A stretch of DNA of 64,000 nucleotides, from positions 5,394,001 through 5,458,000 of the forward strand of contig NC_047063.1 in the NCBI RefSeq assembly GCF_902459465.1, given 5' to 3'. This document shows, piece by piece, positions 47,001 to 59,596 of the stretch (position 1 is the first letter of the stretch; each line of letters begins with the position of its first letter). Under the pieces are notes generated by a model. It saw only the letters and a program-made list of their open reading frames with translations, had not been told where the DNA came from and ran no database searches. Source of the stretch: Asterias rubens (taxonomy: Eukaryota > Echinodermata > Asteroidea > Forcipulatida > Asteriidae). The position numbers were made by a program, and so were the translations under genes.

Positions 47001-50000
47001 CACAGTGAGAAACGGCTCCCTCTAAAGTAATGTAGTTTTCGAGAAAGAAGTAATTTTCCACGAATTTGGTTTTAAGAGCTCAGACTTGGAATATGAGGTC
47101 TCGAAATCGAGCATACACCGTATGAAAGCACACAACTTCGTGTGACAAGGGTATTTTTCACAGGTTTGTTATTTTATGCGTATGTTGAGATACACCAACT
47201 GTGAAGGCTAGTCTTTGACAATTACCAATAGTGTCCAGTGTCTTTAAAGAAGTGGCCCTTATATACTGGAGGAAAATTGCTGTGCCCCTTCAAGAAAGAA
47301 GTGCAAGACCTGAAACCCAGTGCATTACATATACAGCACATAGGTCGTATGAATAAGTTCTCATTTATTACTGTGTTTTATTTGCTGGTTGATTTTTTGA
47401 TTTGCAGGGTCCATTTACAACCTTCCGGTTACAACAAGACAGAGATTGTGATTGGACGTCGCTCAAGTTCAGCGCTGATGGCAAACTGATTCTTATATCC
47501 ACCAACGGTGCTGTCATAAGATTGGTAGATGCATTCAGTGGACAACCAAAACAAACATTTATGGTAAAAATAGGTTTTCATTTCTGACATGATTCGTTTT
47601 TTTAATTTGGAGGTGAACAAAAGACACACTGACCGGAATGAGATTTAAATTTACCAAGTCAATTTCGCTTTTGTTTTTTACCGTTTTGGGGGGGGGGTAT
47701 ATTTAAACTGTACAGAATTGATTTTAGCTAACAAAACCGTTATCTGCAGTGTAAGCACTTTATGTAATCCACCACATATACATAAACTGCAAACCTGTAG
47801 AGAAGTTTCAGATCGATCGGCCATCTGGGACACAAGAAAATATTGGACAACCGATTACACATATTGCATGACATCGATTAAAAAAAAATGAATAAACTGT
47901 TCGCTGAGCGATGAACTCCAAACGCGGAATTAGATCGTATATTTCTAATCAAATATTATATTTTAGACAATAATATTTTAAGGGATGTTTTCTACTATCA
48001 TTATCATTGGACCATGTTGGTTCTATGTCAATCTGTGATCTTAGACTTTTGAGCGAATAATTGCTGCAGCAAATTTTTTCAATAACATGTTTGTTTTGTT
48101 GCAGGGTCATCTCAACCAGAAAGGGTTGTTATTAGAATCATCATTTAGTCCCGATGCCAAATACGTCTTATCAGGTGAGCAATGCTATCTTACTGTACTT
48201 AGGTTTTCATCTTGAGGCCTTGAATTGCCTTGAACTTAATTGAATTCCTCGGACTAGAGCAAGAAAAAAGTTCTAGACTCAAAACTTTTGCTGAAGTACG
48301 CTGAATTAAATTAGGTTCTCTGAACCCCTTTTTTACTTGATTGTTGTTCTACTTTGTGATTATGAGCTATTAAATGGTTTATAAAAATCAAAAAAATATG
48401 ATCTTAAATCTTGATCTTAAATCTTAACAAACAAAGAAAGTTTTCCTGGATTTAGTTTTTTTTTTTCTATCAGTCATAACCTGTGTGACGGCCTACAACT
48501 CTCGCTATTTGGTTCCATATGCTAGTTTGTTAATGGGGGAAAACCCCGAGTTTTAGTACTTGACTAGAGTGACTCTCAATTCTGGACTCTCAATATCAAC
48601 TAGGGAAATAAATCCAAGAAGTGATAAATCTTCCAACTCGATGGTCAGGTTGGCGTAGTGGTTTCTTTGCTTTTTACCTTTAAGACCCCAGTTCAAGTCA
48701 CACCAGGGACACTACACGTATGTGGATTGGGTTTTTAGTCACTACCTGGCTGCATGAGTTCACTCTGGAATAATTGTCTGGGGGCCCCGGTTTTCTTGCC
48801 ACAATTCAAACTGAAACTTCTTTCCCTGTCTTCTGTCAATTGGGTTCTTAGCTAGTATTGACCCAATTCACCTGCTGTCATCATCAGAATAATCTTGGAT
48901 GCACCATATTGGTGGACAATGTCACTGTGCGTTATTTAGTGAAGGGGACGCAGCGTTTACAAGTTAACCTATTGACCACCAAAGTGGTGAGCGTGACACA
49001 GTCGCCGCGTGTGACGTGCGTGCAAGGGGTCAATTGTGATTAAGTTCACTTTTCTGAGAGTTTTTGGCTGCACAACCAGGAGAAATGAGTTGAAATTGTT
49101 CACTACAACTATTTGTCCATGCCCTCTTGCTGTACATCTTTCTGATGCATGACAAACTAATGACACATGGCTATGTTTGTGTGTCTCTTAGGTTCACAGA
49201 ACGGTAAAGTACATGTATGGAATGCCGAGAATGGCACCAAGACTGCCGTATTAGAATCCAAGCACTGTGAGTCACCAATGCACTGTATCCAGTTCAACCC
49301 CAAGTTTATGATGCTAGCAACGGCAGCACAACATATGGTAGGTATCCAGACAATTGTTACATTTATAATACAAAGTTCTTATGAAGGGCGTCATTTACAT
49401 TGGACTGCCATTTCAAAGCACTCATTATGCTTATGGCGGATATGCAGAGCTGTGTTTGGTTTATGAGACCCACGTACTGTACCAGAGTGATTTGCCTGTT
49501 GATTTTTTCACAGAACTCTGGAAAGTACTGAGTATATACATCAGTGTAAGGGAAAAAAACTAATTTTACAGACCCATTTTTGGGTTCAAAATTTTCAGCT
49601 AAATCCTTTTGTTTGGCAATTGTCAACGACATGTCTTCTCACTTGGTGTATCTCAACATATGCATAACAAACCTCTACAAATTTGAACTCAATTGGTCGT
49701 TGAAGTTGCGAGATAATACTAGAAGAAAAAACACCCTTGTCACACGAAGTTGTGTGCTTTCAGATGCTTGATTATGGGACCTCAAAATCTAATTTTGAGG
49801 TCTCAAACTCAAATTCAAAAAATTTCGTGGAAAATTACTTCTTTCTCGAAAACTATGTTACTTCAGAGGGAGCCGTTTTTCATACTATCAACAGCTCTCA
49901 ATTGTTTCTCATACTATCAACAGCTCTCAATTGCTTGTTACCAAGTAAGTTTTTATGCTAACAACTATTGTGAGTAATTACATTACCAATAGTGTTCAGT

Positions 50001-50070
50001 GCCTTTAATGTTTGTATTATTATTATTATTTTTTCCTCAGGCATTTTGGTTACCAAGTATAGACGAGTGA
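43914..50070 (+). CDS. WDR82: WDR82, WD40-repeat subunit of SET1/COMPASS, complete, 8 coding exons
   Basis: A WD40 beta-propeller protein. From family knowledge, WDR82 links SET1A/B H3K4 methyltransferase complexes to Ser5-phosphorylated RNA polymerase II and is also in the PNUTS-PP1 complex, in the nucleus. Exons: 43914-44077, 45161-45325, 45604-45703, 46386-46502, 47408-47563, 48105-48174, 49192-49337, 50041-50070. All junctions are GT-AG and in phase; the total is 948 nt, 315 aa plus stop (human 313 aa, from memory). Signatures include [101 protein letters not shown] and the C-terminal AFWLPSIDE. The start [11 protein letters not shown] matches the family start; a GTG three codons upstream is in frame but is not the family start. 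Identity is very high, leaving little room for another assignment. Confidence 0.97.
45161..45325 (+). CDS. WDR82: WDR82 exon 2 (residues 55-110)
   Basis: Encodes [20 protein letters not shown] and [20 protein letters not shown]. Acceptor TTCCCCAG|A, donor AGAA|GTAAGA. Confidence 0.96.
45604..45703 (+). CDS. WDR82: WDR82 exon 3 (residues 110-143)
   Basis: Encodes [20 protein letters not shown] and [13 protein letters not shown], a canonical WD repeat. Acceptor TTTGCAG|G, donor CAG|GTAAAA. Confidence 0.96.
46386..46502 (+). CDS. WDR82: WDR82 exon 4 (residues 144-182)
   Basis: Encodes [20 protein letters not shown] and [10 protein letters not shown]. Acceptor TTGACAG|G, donor AAG|GTATGT. Confidence 0.96.
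46663..46871. mobile_element. Palindromic element in WDR82 intron 4
   Basis: AGTCGATTGGCTGGCAAATT pairs with AATTTGACAGCCAATCGAAC, and ATATGTAACAGACAGTTG pairs with CAACTGTCTGTTACATAT. An internal GTAGTCAGTGACTGTA word is duplicated. Confidence 0.82.
46904..47247. mobile_element. MITE, TTAAAGGCAGTGGACAC family, WDR82 intron 4
   Basis: Both ends are present (TTAAAGGCAGTGGACACTAT and AGTGTCCAGTGTCTTTAA), with part of the middle deleted near 47155. Confidence 0.88.
47408..47563 (+). CDS. WDR82: WDR82 exon 5 (residues 183-234)
   Basis: Encodes [20 protein letters not shown] and [20 protein letters not shown]. Acceptor TTTGCAG|G, donor ATG|GTAAAA. A MITE copy (46904-47247) ends 160 bp upstream. 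Confidence 0.95.
48105..48174 (+). CDS. WDR82: WDR82 exon 6 (residues 235-258)
   Basis: Encodes [20 protein letters not shown] and VLS, then the first base of a Gly codon. Acceptor TTGCAG|G, donor CAG|GTGAGC. It is too short to appear as a long open frame and was found by phase and homology. Confidence 0.94.
49192..49337 (+). CDS. WDR82: WDR82 exon 7 (residues 258-306)
   Basis: Encodes [20 protein letters not shown] and [16 protein letters not shown]. Acceptor CTCTTAG|G, donor ATG|GTAGGT. Confidence 0.95.
49612..50008. mobile_element. MITE, TTAAAGGCAGTGGACAC family, WDR82 intron 7
   Basis: The left tip is lost; the right tip AGTGTTCAGTGCCTTTAA is 33 bp from the exon 8 acceptor. An internal CATACTATCAACAGCTCTC segment is duplicated. 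Confidence 0.85.
50041..50070 (+). CDS. WDR82: WDR82 exon 8 (C-terminal nine residues and stop)
   Basis: AFWLPSIDE then TGA; the human protein ends AFWLPTIDD. The acceptor TTTTTTCCTCAG|G directly follows an ATT-repeat and a MITE copy (49612-50008). Confidence 0.95.
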   Translation, partial: AFWLPSIDE

Positions 50071-51244
50071 AAAGAACAAAGTAGAGACGGGAGAAGCTCA
50101 GACTGGCTGCTGCAGTGTGCTTTCAACATCAAATTTTGGAAATGCGAACTGTATGTGTGAATGTGTACAGAACTTCATGGAAGCTTGCTGTTGCAATGGG
50201 AATATACACTGTTTGACATTCTTCATAGACATCGAACATCGAGACCTCATCATATCGTCAGCCTTCCCCCTTTAACATTGAGTGTTCAGCTCTCGCTAAA
50301 TGCCAGTAAAAACACATGAGGACCAGTCAGAAATCTGTCCATTTATCTCGGCTGGCTAGTTGATTGTCTGCCATTACTACACATCAACCACTGAATGATC
50401 ATTATTGCTTCAAATCAAATTAGTCCATGCTACAATGGTTGAAAGGAAATCTCAAAATACGAACCAGTGAGAAAGCTGACGTGTCCTGCTAGCTAGTCAC
50501 TGAAAAAGTTAACGGCAAACCCTTTTAAACACCTCCTACAAATATTCAGTCTTGTCATGCTTGTGATTGGTAAAGAGGGCATCACATGATGTGAACCAGA
50601 AAGTGTGAGTCAAACAGAGACACCAATGAAATAGCCTCAATGGGAAAAAATGAACACAAACATTTTTCACATATTAACCCCTTGAACTAACGCCACTACT
50701 GTTTGTCACATGCCCTCGCCATTTTGGGAGTCCAATTGCACAGAGACATGACGGTAAGCGTGTAAACACTGTGGCCTAAAATCCTGTGAGACTGTATAAA
50801 CAAACGGGGACATTAACTCCCAAAATGGCGGAACCAAGATTATTGTAATGATTAAAACCAGGGCTCAATTTTATGGCTCTGTACTTGCGTCAAGGTTGTT
50901 TCACATGTTAGCAAAGAATCTTTGCTTGTGCACTTGCGTACTCCACGTTTCTTGGCAGAAATTTAGCGCTTGCTGTGTAAGCAAAGAATTCCATTCTAAC
51001 ATTTCCACCATTTTGGGAGTCGGTTCCTTTGATTGCAGGCAGGGTAGGCATGTGTAAGTGGGCTCTACATTGTGCAAGGGGCCAATTGTCATAGAGTTTG
51101 TAAATGGATTCTGCAAACAAAATTGCAATTTCTTGTTCAACGATATTACTTGGGTGATCCGTTTTGCAGAGCTGCTTAGGAGGAAATATTGCTTAACAAA
51201 TTAGTTTGCTAAGCATGACTATTCAGGGACCCAGTAACAAAAAC

Positions 51245-51412
51245 AGTTATAAATCATATTATAAGTTATCACACAAGCGCGAGTGGAATATGGACAAATG
51301 TAGCGCTTCTGCGTCCCTTATCCAATGAGGCCGAAGGGCGAGTTGGATATGGGACGCAGACGCGCTATATTTTTTTGTATTCCACGAGCGCGGGTGTTAT
51401 AATGAATTTATC
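51245..51412. mobile_element. Palindromic element downstream of WDR82
   Basis: CAAGCGCGAGTGGAATATGG and its partner TATTCCACGAGCGCGGG, with TGCGTCCCTTATCCAA pairing with TTGGATATGGGACGCA around an internal loop. Confidence 0.78.
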
Positions 51413-51899
51413 TTCCAGTCTCACGTGCATCGCGCAAAGTTTTAACTTTCAGAACATTATTTCGCGACGAACAGCATGCTAGCACACAAAGTTTAGAATG
51501 TAATTTTTGCACTGTCCGTATACGGAGCGTGATGCATTGACACTCAGAATACGCACTGTGCAACAAAAACAGAGGAAGTAGTATATATGTTTTTATCCCC
51601 CTAGTAGTTCGAGCATCTGAATGGTGGATTAGCGCGTGCTGGAAGATGATTCATTTTGGCTAGTAACCCCAATTTTGCAAAGCAGATCATCTCAGTGCTT
51701 AGCAGCTCTGTGATACTTGGGGTTTGGGATAATAATGTGTGTGTGACGTTCAGTAGCCTACAACACTGTTTTGTAAATATGTACATTGTAGTGTTAATGT
51801 AGAGTGATCTCTATTTAACAAAGTTAGATAGTCACGTTATCAGTGGAAATGTTGGAAAGCAAAAGAAACAAAATGTCGTATCGATGCAAAAATCTTAAT

Positions 51900-52045
51900 G
51901 GATGTTAAATTTGCATCGGGATAAAGAGTATTATTTGGTTTACCCATACAACGATGTGTTTAAGCACTGTATACTCTGTACTTTCCCGAGTTTTGTGAGA
52001 AAAAGCCACACAGGCATTTTACTCGGGTGGGGTTCGAACCCACAT
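51900..52045 (-). mobile_element. tRNA-derived SINE, minus strand, downstream of WDR82
   Basis: Read on the minus strand it has the B-box word GGGTTCGAACCCCACC, then ACTCGGGAAAGTACAGAGTA and the TGCATCGGGATAAAG-type tail in reverse, matching the copies in USP introns. Confidence 0.72.
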
Positions 52046-53598
52046 GCAGAAATCTGATCACTCAAAAAGGGTCTTCACATAACATGGGTTTGAAATCGTA
52101 ACAATGCACAATCTGTGAGATAATGACAAAACACACAGGTTGTGATAAGCCTTTTTTGTATACTTAATTTCAAGTCTGAGATGGCGGTTATTTCTCAACC
52201 AAGCAAAACGCCGTCACAGATAAGCTATCAAACGCCCTGACTAGCAATCTCAATGGCTTAGGTTAATCCACAGAGGGCGCTTTAATGGCTATCAGGTAGA
52301 CTAAAAACCACAATCACAGACTTGGAACCGAGTCTTCCTGTCTTTTTGTACGGATGTCACAAAATTAAGGTACATATTAATCCCAATCCTTCTATATCCT
52401 CTTTTGCTGAAATGAAGGATACGACCGCAGGTTGTGGGGCTAAAATAAAAAAATGGTGTATTCTGAGATTCTAATCTTATTTAAGTCCATGTCCTATTGG
52501 AGTGATATAGGAGAGGAGGATATCAGAGGATTGAGGTAGTAAACAGGGTTAATGGTCACAGTTAACACATGGAAATGTATTGGGTGTGAAATTGTGTTGG
52601 CTGTGTAAAATACCATGTTTATACTTTGGATGTGAATGCCGAAAACAGATTTGTTGTTACTGAAGTTTGAATTAATGGAGTCCCAGTTACAAATACATGA
52701 TTCAATTTATAATTTTTTGATCAAGCGTGATCTGGCATTTTGGTTAAAATTGATAACTAGTTGTTTGATCAGGTATATAAGATTGATGTTAAGATGTGTA
52801 TCAATCTTAATTGCCGAGGTGGTGTAATATCACAATACTATGGTGAAAGCATAATTCATCCAATATCTTTTTGTAAAATCAAGCTAAGGTAGGGTCATAC
52901 TTTAGTAATGACACTGAAAAAAAATTCTATCCCAAAACCTCCTTGTTATGAATATAGTAACGGTAGCATCCTGTGAAATTATTTTGTCTGAAATGCCTCT
53001 GTTGATTACAAATCAATACAAGAAAGTCAAACAAATTGATACCCCAAAACTTATCTCAAGGCGACTTTTGAACATTCAAATTTCCATTTGTGATTTCTGC
53101 TGTTGATACCCGCTGTCACCTGGTATTACACCTGGATGGAATCAACATTCTTGATGCAAATATTGTGACGGTTTTTGGCTGTTGTCTCAACAAGTAGACA
53201 CTATGTGTACAGCTGAAACTTTCACAGGTGACTTTCATTGTGTGTTTCTTGATAACTTTGCATTACATCGACATTTAACTTGGTCCTGTCTGGCAGGCAT
53301 TAAACTTTTCAGCGTGTCAACTGATTTCCTCTTCTTTATAAAAGAACCCACTGTGTGCATTGCCCACACTGTACCACAAATGCAGATGCTTTTTGAAGAA
53401 AAAAAATTGCACAGTGGTAGGTAATGATATCAAATGCATCTCTTGCAAGAAATATTTCATCACTTTGCTTTTATAAACAATTTCATTTCGGCTGGGTGTT
53501 TCTTTTCCACTGAAATGACACTCTTTTTTTTATTATGTAAATAGAAACTTTTGTTTTTGTATGAAGGACTGTAACTGCTGATTATCGTGACCTTTTGT

Positions 53599-53604
53599 AA
53601 TAAA
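53599..53604 (+). terminator. Candidate polyadenylation signal for WDR82
   Basis: AATAAA in TTGTAATAAAATGGG, about 3.5 kb beyond the stop. Another AATAAA is at 54746-54751. The choice cannot be made from sequence; the 3' UTR could be very long. Confidence 0.25.
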
Positions 53605-53919
53605 ATGGGAGGAAAATGAGAAAACTAGCTACTAAGGATTTAAGCATGTTTTTTGTTAGAAGTATGAATACTTAGAATGTCAGATCTTAAGGAAAAATGT
53701 TGTATCCCCCTTAAGGTAATTCCTGCTGCTTCCCAGGTTGTACCAGAAAACAATATCGTTGATAACCTAGCGAGACCACCAACATAGTGGTTAGATGTAG
53801 AACCCCCCCCCCCTTATTACCAAGCCTACCAGCTTAAGTCCCAAGTTTGGTTTGTGTGCTGAAAAACCTGGATCCGCAATTACGAGATCCCGGCCCTGCA
53901 AAAGTACGTGAATTTCGGT

Positions 53920-54200
53920 TGCGTTCCCACTTGAGTATGATCGCGCGTTGATCCACCTTTTCTGAACGGATGTTTGCCCTCAATTTGCAGGGTCTGATCG
54001 CCCTTTGCGTTCCCACTAAACGTTGATCACCCTTTCGAGATCAGATCCCGCTTTGATCCTACTCCCGATGTAGATCAAAATGCAGGGTGTGATCCTGTCG
54101 CCCTTGCGTTCCCACTTACGCTTGATCACCCTTTCTGAGAAATTGCGGGGTCTGATCACCCTTTTCTCAAATTGCGGGGTCAAGTGGGAACGGGGTCCTG
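53920..54200. repeat. GATCACCCTTT-rich imperfect inverted repeat
   Basis: GCGTTCCCACTTGAGTATGA at the left is echoed by TCAAGTGGGAACGGGG at the right, with repeated TTGATCACCCTTT words between. Probably a diverged MITE adjoining the next element. Confidence 0.55.
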
Positions 54201-54231
54201 GTCATATACAGTACAACCTTCATGTACACTT

Positions 54232-54532
54232 GGAGCAAGTTCGAGTGCGCACATTTATTCCACCAGTGGTCAACCACAGACTAGCAACGCACATGCGCAG
54301 TTACGTACTCACCCGAACGACTCGTTTGGTAGTCTAGTCAACCTTCCACCTTTTAGCTAAAGTGTCACTGGTTCTCCTCTGTGCTTAACACATGTTAGAA
54401 TGGAACATGCTGTTGGGACCCATGCAGAAACCATGGGCTCGAGTCTGGAATCAACCAATGGTCGACCAGCCTGGGTTCCGAGTCAAAATGGTCAACCTTT
54501 AGTTAACCATTGTGCACACTCGAACTTGCTCT
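54232..54532. mobile_element. Inverted-repeat element with GAGCAAGTTCGAGTG ends, second copy
   Basis: Same family as 11916-12224 in inverted orientation. The shared middle contains AACACATGTTAGAATGGAAC. Confidence 0.85.
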
Positions 54533-54745
54533 AAGCTGCAGCACACAGCAACCTGTAGCACATGCCAGAAACAAAAGTTGGAAAATATTATTGGCTATAA
54601 GGGTTGACCTATACATGGTATAGGTTTTGAATGCTTTTCAGGCTAATCATTAAAATGATTTCCCTAGGGGAAACATATTAAATCAGATTAAAGTAGAAAT
54701 AATATCATGATCGTATTTTCTATGACGAACCAAAATACATCTCAC

Positions 54746-54796
54746 AATAAAACACACACACAAATAAATTTTAAAATAATGTTTTGCAACTTTATT
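54746..54796. terminator. Facing polyadenylation signals between convergent genes
   Basis: AATAAA on plus (54746-54751) and TTTATT (AATAAA on minus) at 54791-54796 face each other within 51 bp, next to a CA-rich run. They could mark overlapping 3' ends of WDR82 and the PP2C gene. AT-rich sequence makes chance matches likely. Confidence 0.2.
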
Positions 54797-54799
54797 TGT

Positions 54800-56950
54800 T
54801 GTCGACCTACGTGGCGCTTAGAATATCATTGAAATAATTTTTGAATTTTATCATTAAATTTATAACGTACACTTCTTGACAGGAATAGGTTTGGCAAATA
54901 TAAAAAAATACATGATACAGAATTTAAATAGGAGTTTGATACTGTAATAACTAGGAAATATCAACAAAATTTAACCAAATTCTTAGTACTACCTCTGCGT
55001 AGTTATGTCCTTATTAAGGCAAATTCCCAAATTAAATTAATATTTATATTAAAAATATAATCAATAATACATGGTTAAATCCTTCTCAAGAATTAAAATA
55101 ATTACAAGAAAGCATTTCTCGTTCTGGCTGGCTGTCTGGCAAAGTCACAATTTAAAAAAAAATAACAATTTTTACCTACCACATATTACACAGCTTTTAG
55201 AATAAATAGCTCATCAAAAGGTTACTATCACAACTGTGCTTTAAAAAGCTACTCCATTATCCCACGACAAACTTTAAGATGCCATGATATGAAAAAAGCA
55301 AAACAAAATTAAGCACAACTGGCGTCTCAAAGCACTAATTTGTCCAATAGCTATGCAGAGCTATGTTTTAAATTTGAGACCCATTTACAAGTAGCAACTT
55401 GTGAGGGTTTTAAGTTTGGTAAATAAATATTGACAAATACTTGCTCCCCGTTTGGACACCTTTTTTTATGTGCAGGCGCTTTACCAACTGAGCTTTCTAG
55501 CCCTACATGTATGTTATTTTTTACCGTAAGTTGTTATAGTTGTAACAAAAACATTGCGAAAGAAATGCGTGTAATCTTGACCATTAAAATCTTGGTCTGC
55601 AAATTAATCCTGATTTAGGATAAAGACAGGGGACCACTCCACTTTGCTAACAACACACATGTTATATGAAACCCTGCCATGTTAGTTTACAGAATAGTGT
55701 GTTCTTATGGCCGCCTACCCTCCAAGAACATGTTTTCATGGGTCCTCACTAGTCATTTGTGTACACAACCAATGGGGATTGCTTCAATACAAAAACAACA
55801 GAAAGAACAATAGGTGTCCTCTAACAGATATTGTAGGTGTGCTGTACCTCTGGAGTGGGTATGTCTACTATTGATAACCGAGGACTTTAACAAAAGGGAT
55901 CCGGGAAAAAGTCACACCGAAGACGTGTACAAAACCAATGGGGACGTCTGAAAGATAAACTATGTCCAAACAATGGGAGAACCAAGAGAAGTCCTCGGTT
56001 TACACCATAAACACAGCTGTGTGTGCGTGGGTAGGTATCCACATTCAAACCGGGGACCTGTAACAAAAGAGACAATGGGTCCACGGTTGCTATCGCAAAG
56101 GAAATCATTATGGTCCCCGGTTGCTATCATAAAAAGTTGAACAAAGGAGGGTCCATGATTGCAGGTGTTTACACACTTGTGTGTGTGTGTGTTGTGCTCA
56201 CCATCAACCAATCACATTGAAGTTAAGTCAGTTAAAAGGCCAAACATCTCTCTTTGAAATGAATTGAATGTATTCATTGGCTACATTGATATCATGACTG
56301 ACATGAGTCCAAACATTCAGACCCTTTTTAATGTTGTACGAACTTAAAAGTACTGAAGCATCATCAAAGAAGGAAAAATCACAATTTTCCTATTCTTACA
56401 CTATTTTGTAGTTAGACATGTTAGATAATATTATATAACACCTTATAGTAAAATTGAATACATATTATCTAATATATATTTGAATGAATTAAAAAGTGAT
56501 TGCCTAATTATGGCTACTGTTGAAAGTAATCACAGTCTGTGAAGAAACTAACAAAACACAACAAAATCACAGATAATAGCTCTTTATGTAAGTACTTTTG
56601 ATCTAATTATGTGTACCCGGTAATGTTTATGGTAAGTGCAGATTTGTGGACAAGTCATTAATGTTTGTTGCAGTAGCAGCGTAATGGCTCCATATGACTG
56701 TAACCGCACTCACGAAAATGCTGGATCTGGCAGTAGTCATGAAAGCAGAACTCTTGCTGAAGCAGCAGTATCTTGCTGAAGCAGCAGTATCAAAAGAGAA
56801 GCAGTTTCGCAAGAGGGCAGTCACAAAAGAGCTGTTACACAATGACAAACCTTTACTGTGAACAAAAAAGAAAGGCTGTCCCAATCTAATATGGCTCAAT
56901 AGGTTGGTGTTTAAACCCAGTTTCCTGGGTATCAACAACAGAGAATACTT
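54800..56950. other. Convergent intergenic or long 3' UTR, unassigned
   Basis: AT-rich, with GGTCCCCGGTTG-like words and their inverses between 55860 and 56170 that hint at an old repeat. No gene was recognised. Confidence 0.4.
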
Positions 56951-56954
56951 ATAT

Positions 56955-57150
56955 TCCCCCTGGACATGCCTGGACAGGATGCCAGTACATCGCAGGTTAT
57001 GGTACCATTTGTACTCCTAAGTGGAGAGAAGTAATTATGATAAAGTGCCTCACTACAAGTGTCCCAACTGACCAGGCCAGGATTCAAATCCACATTCTAT
57101 CAATTACATAGCTTGAGTCCACCGCCCGAGACCGCTTGAGCACAACACCC
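56955..57150 (-). mobile_element. tRNA-derived SINE, second family, downstream of WDR82
   Basis: Same order as 14090-14320: a degenerate tRNA head at the right, a shortened CTTGTAGTGAGGCAC body and a CCTGTCCAGGCATGTCC tail on the minus strand. Confidence 0.75.
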
Positions 57151-59118
57151 CAAACAATTTGAATGACTTGTCCACAAGTCTAATGGTCAGGATACATGAC
57201 CAATAGGCAGCTTTGGTTGTAAATAAATCATATGGTGCTGTCCAATTTAGTGACACTTCATGACTGTTGGCTTGAGTAGTATGCCTGTGCATGTTTTTCC
57301 TGAAGGAGGTTCTTTTTTTAAGCACTGATCTGAGTACACAGTGCTTAACACATGGTACCATAGAGAAAGGGTCCTTTCTCTAGGATGGTACAAAGCAAAA
57401 TTATAAGTGTTAAATATAATCCTGTTAATAAGTTTGATGCAATGTTACCATGTTATGTATGCCTAATTTAACAACATAGGAAATGCTTTCAAACGTTTTT
57501 CTTTTAATGATTTGCTCATCAAATTGTTACGAGGGATTGTCGTCATGATCACAGCAGGACAGTGGCTTACATAAGATGATGAACCCTAATGCCAGTTACC
57601 ATACTACAGATGTACCTGCAGTGGCCGTCACATCACAAAGGATGCAGTCATTATTATACTGTGATGTGACAGCTCGCAGGTGCAGGAGCAGTTACTGGGT
57701 TTAAGGCATAAATCAATGCTATGAGCAGACTGGGTCTTTCTACTGACTTTTTCTTTCTTAAGTCCTTTCTACCCAGAGCAGACGAGCCATGTTGGAAATA
57801 AGATCACTGTATGTTTATACTGTGCAGTGCATATTTAGGCTCCATGTGTATTACTGTGCAGTGTGTGTTTAGGCTACGCACGCAGCATCTCAAATGTACT
57901 TTGACTCCCAAAATGGCAGGCCATGGGAAGACAGTAGTGACCTCAGTGTAACGAAGTCTCTATTTGTAAACTCCAGTCCCTTGTCTTTACCATAACCATG
58001 GTGACATGAACTCGGCGACTGCTCTAGATTCCAACATACCGATATTCCGACAACCTTATGTATGTTCCCACAACCCCTCGTGATTTACATGCTAGGGTTA
58101 GGGTTGGGGTCATAGGGTTGGGGTTAGGATTAGGAAAACACACTAGGGGCGTCCAAACATATGGGTGTCAGAACATAGGTGTGTAACCACTGAACTCTTT
58201 TTGTTTATTTTGTTATGAGTAGATGCCAACGGCAAATAAGTAATAGTTAAAACCTAACTCAAACCACACCATGATACCGACGCACTTACCATTTTGTTAC
58301 AAAAAAATGGCCATGTGTTACTTGTGGCACAGAAATTGACTCTACAAGCTTCGGTTGAGAGTTTATGGGGGTAAATAAACAAATCTTCCAACAGAGACCA
58401 AATCATTGACAATCACCATTTGTACTGATTTGTACATCAAGGCAATAAATAGTAAAACAAAATGGCTGATAAAACTTTGTTCTTATACTTAGGAGAACAC
58501 AATTTCCCCCTTACATTCTTGCAAGGTTTGCATGAAAAAAAAACATTTCAGTACATTAGCGCTAAAACCAAACCATTACATTTCAAATTGTTTGCCCAAG
58601 TAGGCGCAAAAAGTTTCAATCCATACTAAAAGCATTATTCATAGATATACAAATAAGGTTGAGGCAACAAACTAAACTTACACTATACCACACCCCTTCT
58701 CTTTTTCAAATCAAATAAGCAAATTCCATAGGAATATTAAAGCTTACAGAAATGTTGAGATAGTTATAAGACTGAGAAAAACTTTGTCAATGCACTTTCA
58801 TTGGCTTGGAAGTAATGTATTGCAATGAAACTTAACATTGGAATGTTCAACATCCACATCAAATGGCGGCCATTTTTGATTGAAATTCTCATCCTGATAT
58901 CAATCATAGCTCATGTACAAATTAAAAATAAAAATAAAATAGTACTCAACTCACGAGGGAGTCAATTGGTTTGTTGGTACGTACATGTACTGTATGACAT
59001 ACAGAGTATTTCATTTCGTTGTATTTTTAAATAAAGAGTTAAAACTCTTTAGAGACCATTCATATCTGTAAGGCGTCTTGAGCGTTGTTTGCACTATATA
59101 AATACTATTTACTATTGT
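57151..59118. other. Convergent intergenic or PP2C 3' UTR, unassigned
   Basis: It includes GGGTTGGGGTTAGG-type words and a short echo of the 16-bp minisatellite (58080-58190). No exon was recognised. Confidence 0.4.
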
Positions 59119-59596
59119 TTAAAGACACTGGACGCTATTGGTCTTCTCACTTTGTGTATCTCAACATACGCATTAAAAAAAAAAAACTGTGAAATTCTCA
59201 ATAGGAGACTTTCCAACACTAGGTGGCAGCAGACATACCGGGTAAATTTCCATTGTTTACGTAGTTCTGAACATGCGCATAATTCTGAGAACAATGGATT
59301 TACCCGGTAAGTCTGCTGCCCTCTATCGTCCCAGAAAGTCTCCCATTGGTCGTTGAAATTGTGAGATAATAATGGAAGAAAAAACACCCTTGTCACACGA
59401 AGTTGTGTGCTTTCAGATGCTTGATTTCTGGACCTCAAATTCTAATTCTGAGGTCTCAAAATCAAATTCGTGGAAAATTACGTCTTTCCCAAAAACTACG
59501 TTACTTCAATGTTTTTACTATCAACAGCTCTCCGTTGCTTGTCACCAAGTATGCACAAAATTATTTTGAGTAATTACTAGTGTCCAGTGCCTTTAA
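59119..59596. mobile_element. MITE, TTAAAGGCAGTGGACAC family, with nested palindromic insertion
   Basis: The outer ends TTAAAGACACTGGACGCTAT and AGTGTCCAGTGCCTTTAA enclose a second element at about 59203-59343 with ends GGAGACTTTCCAACACTAGG and its near-inverse. Confidence 0.85.
59203..59343. mobile_element. Nested palindromic element
   Basis: GGCAGCAGACATACCGGGTA pairs with TACCCGGTAAGTCTGCTGCC across about 60 bp. It interrupts the host MITE at its CTCAATTGGTC word. A fragment sharing TAGGTGGCAGCAGATTTACC is at 24412-24433. Confidence 0.8.

Larger units (their letters stand above)
50071..53920 (+). other. Probable WDR82 3' UTR and downstream sequence
   Basis: No further exon is seen. It includes a diverged GGCTCTGTACTTGCG element (50864-51000), a palindrome (51245-51412) and a minus-strand SINE (51900-52045). 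Confidence 0.5.
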
